In this document: piece after piece, positions 1 through 5,106 of the stretch
Numbering within the stretch: position 1 is the stretch's first letter
Layout of the letters: every line of letters starts with the position of its first letter
NCBI GenBank assembly: GCA_028683635.1
Contig: JAQUHL010000160.1
Coordinates: forward strand, 1-5,106
Direction: 5' to 3'
DNA length: 5,106 bases
Source: Candidatus Cloacimonadota bacterium
GTDB taxonomy: Bacteria > Cloacimonadota > Cloacimonadia > Cloacimonadales > Cloacimonadaceae
Position numbers and translations under genes: made by a program
Notes under the pieces: model-generated
Databases searched by the model: none
What the model was told of the DNA's origin: nothing
The model's input: the letters and a program-made list of their open reading frames with translations, nothing else

Positions 1-31
1 GTTTGAGCAATTCTTGTTGCCCATTATCCAT
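1..31 (-). CDS. Start of a further operon gene, truncated by the window edge
   Basis: An ATG at 31-29 opens a frame reading MDNGQQELLK and then leaves the window, so only ten codons are visible. It overlaps the last 8 bases of the response regulator gene (ATGGATAA). A GGAG sequence lies 8 bases upstream, and the overlap continues the pattern of the other junctions. The acidic, glutamine-rich opening followed by ELLK resembles the start of some Hpt, CheA-like or hybrid-kinase proteins, which would suit a phosphorelay, but ten residues cannot establish a family. It may also be a short spurious frame. Confidence 0.5.
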   Translation of the reverse strand, partial: MDNGQQELLK

Positions 32-407
32 TAATTGAACTCCAAATCTGGTATATCTGGTTTGAGATTTGCATGGGATCAAATGGTTTGGGAATCACAT
101 CAACTGCACCAAGGTCTATATATTGTTGAATTTCATGTGCTTGGACTTTAGCAGTCATAAACACAACTGGTATCATCTTGATTTTTGAATTCTGCCTCAT
201 GAGTTTCAAGGTTTCAGCACCATCCAACCCAGGCATCATCATATCCATCAGGATCAAATCCGGAACATTCGATTCGGCCAGGGCTATTCCTTCCATTCCA
301 CCTGAAGCTGCAAGAACATCAAAACCTCCCACCAATTCCAAGGCGGAACGGGTGATTTCCTGAATGTCTGGTTCATCTTCGATCAGTAATATTTTCTTTA
401 GAGTCAT
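24..407 (-). CDS. Single-domain response regulator (CheY-like receiver)
   Basis: Cytoplasmic receiver protein of 127 residues with no output domain. It has the acidic pocket E10/D11, phospho-acceptor D55 (LILMDMMMPG), switch residue T85 (VVFMTA) and K107 followed by P108 (PKPFD), so it is complete and should be phosphorylatable. The start overlaps the kinase stop (ATGA, 4 bases) behind an AGAGGA Shine-Dalgarno sequence, which makes the neighbouring hybrid kinase its probable partner. Such stand-alone receivers work by protein-protein contact or as a middle step in a phosphorelay; which applies here cannot be seen. The stop is TAA at 26-24. The opening and the PGLDGAETLKLMR region resemble receivers associated with hybrid kinases, and no unusual residues are missing. 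Confidence 0.93.
   Translation of the reverse strand: MTLKKILLIEDEPDIQEITRSALELVGGFDVLAASGGMEGIALAESNVPDLILMDMMMPGLDGAETLKLMRQNSKIKMIPVVFMTAKVQAHEIQQYIDLGAVDVIPKPFDPMQISNQIYQIWSSING
40..43 (-). promoter_or_regulatory. Shine-Dalgarno sequence for the truncated downstream gene
   Basis: GGAG lies 8 bases before the ATG at 31-29, inside the last codons of the response regulator. Spacing and sequence match the other junctions and are the main support for calling a gene start here. Confidence 0.5.
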
Positions 408-3151
408 AGTTTCCTCTGAGTTTTGATATCATGTTTCATACTTTTGTGATTTAGGATGCTGGCAATAGTTTTTATCAATTCCTCATTTGAAGTTTTAGAT
501 TTGACAAGTGATACTGCCACATCTTCATTATAATCTGTATCATAAGCAGAAAATACAACAATGGGAATGGGGTCAATATAGTTATTATGAATAATGGGAA
601 TCAATTCCAATCCATTCCCATCCGGCAATCTCTGATCAAGGATCACCAGATCAAACTCCTTTTCGGCTATCAATTGTCTGGCCTCGCCTATAGTCTCAGC
701 AGCCAGAAGCTCTGCCTGTTCGCCGATCAGCTGCTTCAGAATCTCGATTATATCAGCATCATCCTCCACATATAGAATCTTGGGCTTCGTTTTTTCACCC
801 AGAGTATCAAGGATGGCTCTGCGCAACCTATCCATATCGATGGGTTTTGAGATCCAATCCACAATTCCGAAGCCTCCATGTAGTGCATCCTTTTTCTGAT
901 CTGCTATTGCTGAGATCACCACAATGGGGATATCCGCCGTTTCGGGAGAACCTCTCAGTTCCTGGATCAGGGAAATACCTTCTTGTTGTGGGAGCAGGAG
1001 ATCCAGTGTTATCAGAGCATATGTCCTGGTTGCCAGTTTGTTCTTGGCTTCTTCCGCGCTGTATGCAATCTCAGTCTGATAACCAGCATTATGCAAAACC
1101 ATACTGATCAGAGTGGCAATATCTTTATCATCCTCGATGACCAGTATGCAAGTATCACTGGCTGGTCTTAGCAAGGGATTCGGCTCGATGCTTTCCCCGA
1201 TGATTGGGAGGTCGAAGCAAAAGGTGGTTCCAAGCTCAGGCACTGAATGATAATCAATTGTACCACTGAATCTTTCGATGATCGCCTTGGAAATCGAAAG
1301 CCCCAGCCCAGTACCTCCCTTACTCCGAGAATCAGAAGAATCGACCTGTGCGAATTTCTTGAAAATTCTGCCCTTAAACTCCTCCGGTATCCCAATTCCC
1401 TGATCAATGACGCTTACCCTCAGTTTGTTTTCTGGTGTTTTTTCCATATCCACATAGACAATACCCCCGGATCTTGAGAATTTACAGGCATTGGAAATGA
1501 GATTGTTCATTACTTGTTCAAACCGGTCAGGATCTATGGTGGACTTGATCTCGGGCAGTTTATTGCGCAATTCTATCTTCACGTCGTATTGTGCACCGTA
1601 GTCCTTGAGCAATGCAATGGTTTTCTCCACAAGTGGTAATACTTCTGTTTGTTCAATATGAAATTCCATGCCACCGGCTTCGATCTTTTCAATATCCAGA
1701 ATGTCATTGATCAGGTGAATCAGGCGTTCACTATTGGAATAGGCAATATCGATAAGCTTCTTGATCTGGGCAGGAAGTTCACCGGCAATGCCCCCTCTGA
1801 TCAGTCCCAGGGAACCCCGGATCGAAGTAAGAGGAGTCCTGAGTTCGTGGCTTACTGTTGAAATGAATTCGTTTTTAATCTTTTCCGCTTTCTTACGTTC
1901 GGAAATATCCATGGCGATGAACAGGATTCCAATTGGGTTACCCTCGTTGTCCGAGATATAGTTTGCCCGCACAATGGATGGCATAATCCGGTTATCTGCG
2001 AGTTTTATATCTATCTCCGAATCCCAGGATCCTGATTTTAGGAGTTGATCACGGATTGTGTCCTTCATTTTGGCCCCTGAAAAGATCAGATCCACGGGCT
2101 GGCTATTAGCATGGCTGTGATAGCCAAGCAGTTTCTGAAAGGCATGATTCGCAAAGAAGGCACCGAAATCCAGATCTGTTATCAAAATCAGATCGCTGGC
2201 CTTATCCACGGCATTGCGGATTTTCATCAGGGCCAGCTCCTCTTTTCGTAAAAGCTTTATGAAAATAAGAAATCCAGTGATAATGGTAACAAGGATCAGC
2301 ACGAATATCAGGCTGAGTAAGGAGGCAATTTTTGTAATCCAGGAAAGTGCCAATGCACTTTCACTGGCATAGATGACACCAGTTTGAGTGCCGACCATCA
2401 CCAGGGGTTGATAGGCATAGAGGATACCAAATTTTTCATCCTTCAAGTTCAATTCAGCTTTTCGAGATAAGAACCCTTGTCCGGAGGAGGTGAGCAGATT
2501 ATCTCTGAGCCCGGATATATCGGCAGGAGAGTCTTCCACAAATTTCTCATTGTCTGAATAAACAAATGTGATCCTTCCATCCTGATACAAGCAAACCCAT
2601 GTTTCCCGGTCGTATGCTTCATTTTGGATTAAGTATTCAAACAGTCTGTTGAGATTCAGTATGAAGCTGATGTTACCTCTTAATTCCCCGCTGGAATCAA
2701 ATACAGGATAAACAAAGCGATGATAGCCCTCTGATTGCAGGATCTGCTTGTTTTTCTTCAAAGGTTCAAAGGATGGTTCTATCTTCCCTCTTGAGATAGA
2801 AGTTTCGGATGTGTGGCCAAAGGAACGCTTCAAGTTTCTTCCGGCTATAATAATGCTGTCTATTGCAGCATGGTGTTTGGAATGGATTTTTTTGATATCA
2901 CGATAGATATCAGGGCTGATTTCATCGGCTTCCAATACAGAAAGCAAATCGTTTTTCCCGATATAGAACTCGGCTTCATTGGGAAAGCTCGTTAGATATT
3001 CAGATACCACTTCGGATTGCCATAGGGCTTTTTTGTGTAAATACTCCAGCCTTGTGGCAATATTCTGTTTCACCATGTATGAAACACTGTAAGCCCCAAA
3101 TCCGATGAGAACTACAATTATTACCAGAGAGCTAATCAGTAATTTCTTCAT
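404..3151 (-). CDS. Hybrid sensor histidine kinase: Cache-like sensor, PAS, HisKA, HATPase, two receivers
   Basis: Inner-membrane sensor kinase of 915 residues. One transmembrane helix is at about 4-25, an extracytoplasmic sensor of about 245 residues at 27-270 (probably double-Cache by size and layout, inferred), and a second helix at about 273-299. A PAS domain follows at about 308-420. HisKA carries the phospho-accepting H435 in the H-box SHELRTP (codon 1849-1847). The ATPase domain shows the N-box (NLISNACKFS, 550-559), the G1 box DQGIGIP (583-589), the F-box IFKKF (596-600) and the G2 box GTGLGLS (613-619). Receiver 1 (about 667-784) has acidic E673/D674/D675, phospho-acceptor D717, S747 and K769. 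Receiver 2 (about 790-900) has E796/D797/D798, D839, S868 and K884, but K884 is followed by serine rather than the usual proline. All catalytic residues are present, so an active kinase is expected. The ligand is unknown. No Hpt or DNA-binding domain is present, so the final phosphate acceptor must be elsewhere. It is translationally coupled to the genes on both sides. Confidence 0.93.
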   Translation of the reverse strand: MKKLLISSLVIIVVLIGFGAYSVSYMVKQNIATRLEYLHKKALWQSEVVSEYLTSFPNEAEFYIGKNDLLSVLEADEISPDIYRDIKKIHSKHHAAIDSIIIAGRNLKRSFGHTSETSISRGKIEPSFEPLKKNKQILQSEGYHRFVYPVFDSSGELRGNISFILNLNRLFEYLIQNEAYDRETWVCLYQDGRITFVYSDNEKFVEDSPADISGLRDNLLTSSGQGFLSRKAELNLKDEKFGILYAYQPLVMVGTQTGVIYASESALALSWITKIASLLSLIFVLILVTIITGFLIFIKLLRKEELALMKIRNAVDKASDLILITDLDFGAFFANHAFQKLLGYHSHANSQPVDLIFSGAKMKDTIRDQLLKSGSWDSEIDIKLADNRIMPSIVRANYISDNEGNPIGILFIAMDISERKKAEKIKNEFISTVSHELRTPLTSIRGSLGLIRGGIAGELPAQIKKLIDIAYSNSERLIHLINDILDIEKIEAGGMEFHIEQTEVLPLVEKTIALLKDYGAQYDVKIELRNKLPEIKSTIDPDRFEQVMNNLISNACKFSRSGGIVYVDMEKTPENKLRVSVIDQGIGIPEEFKGRIFKKFAQVDSSDSRSKGGTGLGLSISKAIIERFSGTIDYHSVPELGTTFCFDLPIIGESIEPNPLLRPASDTCILVIEDDKDIATLISMVLHNAGYQTEIAYSAEEAKNKLATRTYALITLDLLLPQQEGISLIQELRGSPETADIPIVVISAIADQKKDALHGGFGIVDWISKPIDMDRLRRAILDTLGEKTKPKILYVEDDADIIEILKQLIGEQAELLAAETIGEARQLIAEKEFDLVILDQRLPDGNGLELIPIIHNNYIDPIPIVVFSAYDTDYNEDVAVSLVKSKTSNEELIKTIASILNHKSMKHDIKTQRKL
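412..417 (-). promoter_or_regulatory. Shine-Dalgarno sequence for the response regulator
   Basis: AGAGGA stands 4 bases before the ATG at 407-405 (AGAGGAAACTATG), inside the basic C-terminal tail of the kinase. It supports the short 4-base ATGA overlap as a true coupled start. Confidence 0.75.
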
Positions 3152-4281
3152 CAGATACTCCGGATCCGATCATAGCGGAATTTAAAGCGTTTGATACCTT
3201 CAAAGAGAGTCCTGGCCATCCGCTCCTGATACTCAGGATTCTTAAGCAAAACTTCTTCATCAGGATTGGATAGAAATCCCAGTTCACAAAGGATAGCCGG
3301 CATGAAAGCTCCTCTCAGCACATAGAAATTGGCCTGTTTTACGCCCCGGTCATAAGCTTTGGTTCCTGCCACCAAATTGAGCTGAACATGTGAAGCAAGA
3401 TTGTTACTGGCCTCCAGGTGTTCCGCTTGAAGGATATCGGACAATATGATGGCCAAATCATCATATTTCTTGGTAGCAGTCTTGCCTCCCTCATACAGTT
3501 CAACCACGGAGTTTTCCAGAGCTTCAACCGCCCTCGATTCCGTAGTTGTGGCTGTGGAAAGATAATATACTTCGATACCTTTGCTGGCCGTACTCACTGA
3601 AGAATTGGCATGGATGGAGACAAACAGATCCGCAGCTCTGTCGTTGGCATACTTTGTTCGTTCATATAAGGATACAAATCTATCATCCGCCCGGGTGAGC
3701 AGCACGTTGATCCCCAGTTCCTTCTCCAACATGCTTTTAAGTTTCAGCGTAACAGCCAGGTTCACGTCTTTTTCCTGAGTTTTATATTTCCTGCCTACAG
3801 CTCCGGGATCCTTACCTCCGTGACCGGGATCGATCACAATCGTCCGGATTGAATAATCCTTGGGTTCACTGAGAGTCAGTTTACCCTTCTGAATTTGAAT
3901 ATCACCAGGAAAATGGGCAGGTAAACGTTCCAGCAGAAACTGGGAAGGTAAGAGATAACTCATCTCCTTGCGGATAAGTGGATAATGCATGTTATACTGA
4001 ACGTTTTTGAAGCTGTAGTAAGCAGAATTTACCAGAAAGATAAATTGCTCCCCCAAAAGGCTTAAATAGATCCGGTTATCGTTCTTCTCCTCTTTGATAA
4101 TGGATTTGAAGACCGATTCCAGATCCGCAGCGTTAAAATATACACCTTCGGATATCGTTTCGGTTTTTATAGTTTTCTCTGTTTTACTGTTCTTATAAGC
4201 AACAGTGACCCCGGCACTAAAAAAACCAGCACTGGCTAGCATGACGAAGGTCAGCAAAATTCTATGTATAATTTTCAGCAT
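3151..4281 (-). CDS. Secreted N-acetylmuramoyl-L-alanine amidase (Amidase_3, zinc-dependent)
   Basis: Peptidoglycan hydrolase that cleaves the amide bond between N-acetylmuramic acid and L-alanine of the stem peptide, acting in the periplasm or cell wall; 376 residues. Residues 1-27 form a signal peptide: basic MLKIIHR, then a hydrophobic stretch, with possible cleavage near FSAG. Residues about 45-140 form a region resembling the copper-amine-oxidase-N 'stalk' domain; this match is tentative. The Amidase_3 domain runs from about 147 to 367. Zinc ligands are H154 (DPGHGG), E170 (QEKDVNL) and H224 (SIHANS), and the catalytic glutamate is E333 (CELGFLSN). A segment of about 60 residues (245-300) resembles the regulatory insertion of AmiB/AmiC, in which a helix covers the active site, so the enzyme may need an activator. 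The start was chosen for its Shine-Dalgarno sequence (GAGG, 9 bases upstream) and because the signal peptide begins there; an in-frame ATG at 4416 would put a polar extension before it. The TGA stop shares one base with the kinase ATG. Confidence 0.93.
   Translation of the reverse strand: MLKIIHRILLTFVMLASAGFFSAGVTVAYKNSKTEKTIKTETISEGVYFNAADLESVFKSIIKEEKNDNRIYLSLLGEQFIFLVNSAYYSFKNVQYNMHYPLIRKEMSYLLPSQFLLERLPAHFPGDIQIQKGKLTLSEPKDYSIRTIVIDPGHGGKDPGAVGRKYKTQEKDVNLAVTLKLKSMLEKELGINVLLTRADDRFVSLYERTKYANDRAADLFVSIHANSSVSTASKGIEVYYLSTATTTESRAVEALENSVVELYEGGKTATKKYDDLAIILSDILQAEHLEASNNLASHVQLNLVAGTKAYDRGVKQANFYVLRGAFMPAILCELGFLSNPDEEVLLKNPEYQERMARTLFEGIKRFKFRYDRIRSI
3158..3161 (-). promoter_or_regulatory. 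Shine-Dalgarno sequence for the sensor kinase
   Basis: GGAG stands 6 bases before the kinase ATG (GGAGTATCTGATG on the minus strand), within the last codons of the amidase. The amidase TGA and the kinase ATG share one base (TGATG), a typical stop-restart arrangement, so ribosomes finishing the amidase are well placed to start the kinase. Confidence 0.75.
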
Positions 4282-5106
4282 CTTTCCTTTCCTCACAAAA
4301 TTCAGGTGTCCACTCTGAACTGCAGGATAGCTCCTGATAAAAGACATTGGCAAACCCGAGTTGCTGGGCATAGTCCAGCACTTTGTCATACTCTTCCTGA
4401 GTAATTCCTCTGGCAAGTTCAGGGATCCCGATTGCCTGATGGGCAGGATAATACTGAGCCATCAAGCTGATGTAAACCTGGGTTCCCAGCTCGTCTTTAA
4501 TCCATAATAGCAGATCTCTGGAACCTGCCAAAGCGTTTGGAAGTACCAAATGACGGATCAGCAAACCTTTTTGAGCTATCCCGTTATCATTGATATGCAA
4601 ATTTCCCGCCTGAAAAAACATTTCTTTTAGGGCAAATTTTGCCACCTGGGGATAATCACTTGCCTTCGAGTATTTTTTGCTATAAACAGAATGGGCATAT
4701 TTAAGATCAGGAAGATAGATATCTATAAGTCCCGCCAGTTCTTTGAGAGTTTCCACCTTTTCGTAAGCGTTGCTATTCCAGAGGATAGGAAGTGTTAATC
4801 CTTCTTTTTTTGCGAGGATCAGCGCTTGCTTGATTTGGGGTGTGAAATGAGTGGGAGTAACCAGATTGATGTTGTGTGCGCCTTGTTCTTGCAGGGAAAG
4901 CATCAGTTCTGCACAACTCTGGATACTGATTTCCTCTCCCCAGCCCATGCTACTGATCTGGTAATTTTGACAAAAGACACAGCGCAGATTGCAATGCGAA
5001 AAGAATATGGTTCCGCTGCCCCCGGTGCCGCTGATCACTGGTTCTTCGCCATGATGAAGGCAGGCGATGTTTACCTTCAGTTTTGCACCCGCCTGGCAGA
5101 AAGCAC
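4262..5106 (-). CDS. PflX-type radical SAM protein (COG1313-like), 5' end cut by window edge
   Basis: Radical SAM iron-sulfur protein of the PflX group, which is annotated as similar to pyruvate formate-lyase activating enzymes but whose substrate is not established. About 280 residues are visible. The SAM-binding cluster motif CNLRCVFC (CxxxCxxC) lies at visible residues 38-45, preceded by GGSGTIFFS and followed by QNYQIS, a pattern typical of this family. Reading continues without a stop to the right edge. The upstream residues (FCQAGA, then ACLHHGEEP) are family-like, so the start is outside the window, and the conserved N-terminal cysteine region (CxxC-type) is expected just beyond it. 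The C-terminal SSEWTPEF also fits the family. The stop is TAG at 4264-4262, and the last 20 bases overlap the amidase start. A cytoplasmic enzyme is expected. The AmmeMemoRadiSam enzyme is the nearest alternative, but the GGSGTIFFS context favours PflX. The family is fairly certain; the reaction is unknown. Confidence 0.9.
   Translation of the reverse strand, partial: AFCQAGAKLKVNIACLHHGEEPVISGTGGSGTIFFSHCNLRCVFCQNYQISSMGWGEEISIQSCAELMLSLQEQGAHNINLVTPTHFTPQIKQALILAKKEGLTLPILWNSNAYEKVETLKELAGLIDIYLPDLKYAHSVYSKKYSKASDYPQVAKFALKEMFFQAGNLHINDNGIAQKGLLIRHLVLPNALAGSRDLLLWIKDELGTQVYISLMAQYYPAHQAIGIPELARGITQEEYDKVLDYAQQLGFANVFYQELSCSSEWTPEFCEERKDAENYT
4291..4294 (-). promoter_or_regulatory. Shine-Dalgarno sequence deciding the amidase start
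   Basis: On the minus strand the sequence reads GAGGAAAGGAAAGATG. GAGG sits 9 bases before the ATG at 4281-4279, and a second AGG lies 4 bases before it. The site lies inside the end of the radical SAM gene. It selects this ATG, at the head of the signal peptide, over the in-frame ATG 135 bases upstream. Confidence 0.75.

Noticed and set aside
1..30. Rho-independent terminator after the response regulator.
   Set aside because: No GC-rich hairpin followed by a T-run is present, and a further start codon overlaps the regulator's stop.
847..1107. Plus-strand open frame of 86 residues antisense to the first kinase receiver.
   Set aside because: It lies wholly within a well-supported gene on the other strand, with no ribosome site or recognisable domain. 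The other plus-strand frames (for example 1247-1477 and 1649-1861) fail for the same reason.
404..1160. Recent tandem duplication of the two kinase receivers.
   Set aside because: The receivers share only the generic fold residues; their sequences are strongly diverged and show no nucleotide-level repeat, so any duplication is old.
1168..1407. Minus-strand open frame of 79 residues overlapping the kinase ATPase domain.
   Set aside because: It is a shifted frame of the kinase gene; its arginine- and serine-rich content is that of an out-of-frame shadow.
3339..3527. Minus-strand open frame of 62 residues inside the amidase.
   Set aside because: It is an alternative frame across the regulatory insertion of the amidase, with no independent support.
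4282..4416. 45-residue N-terminal extension of the amidase from an in-frame ATG at 4416.
   Set aside because: The extension is out-of-frame overlap with the radical SAM gene, is polar, and would bury the signal peptide. The ATG at 4281 has a good Shine-Dalgarno sequence.
5036..5038. Start of the radical SAM gene at a GTG codon.
   Set aside because: The frame stays open to the window edge and the upstream residues (GEEP, FCQAG) are conserved-looking family sequence, so the GTG is an internal valine.
1..5106. CRISPR array, insertion sequence, tRNA or riboswitch.
   Set aside because: The window is coding throughout, with overlapping genes. No regularly spaced repeats, terminal inverted repeats, transposase frame or cloverleaf was seen.

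Overview
The window is a compact run of genes all read from the minus strand, so transcription goes from the right edge to the left edge. In transcription order it holds: the 3' part of a PflX-type radical SAM protein (5106 to 4262), a secreted zinc N-acetylmuramoyl-L-alanine amidase (4281 to 3151), a membrane-bound hybrid sensor histidine kinase with two C-terminal receiver domains (3151 to 404), a stand-alone single-domain response regulator (407 to 24), and the first ten codons of a further gene that leaves the window (31 to 1).

There is no intergenic DNA. Successive genes overlap by 20, 1, 4 and 8 bases, and each internal start has a purine-rich Shine-Dalgarno sequence inside the preceding gene. 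This is the layout of one polycistronic operon with translational coupling. I see no room for a terminator, and no convincing promoter, tRNA, rRNA, mobile element, inverted-repeat element or CRISPR array. The operon promoter probably lies beyond the right edge, and the operon's end beyond the left edge.

A functional reading (inference): the kinase senses something outside the inner membrane through a Cache-like region of about 245 residues. It passes the signal through PAS, HisKA and HATPase domains to its own two receivers and to the small CheY-like regulator. No DNA-binding output domain is present. A phosphorelay of this kind normally needs an Hpt protein, and the truncated gene at the left edge is a candidate. 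The translational link between the amidase and the kinase suggests, but does not prove, a tie between envelope or peptidoglycan state and signalling. The radical SAM gene has no obvious link to the others and may be co-transcribed housekeeping.

Organism: a bacterium of moderate G+C (mid-40s percent by eye), probably Gram-negative because the amidase carries an AmiB/AmiC-like regulatory insertion. The protein style would suit the Cloacimonadota or a related FCB or deltaproteobacterial-like lineage, but this is a low-confidence guess. The genes belong to known families. The unusual parts are the gene arrangement, the receiver architecture and the poorly characterised N-terminal region of the amidase.
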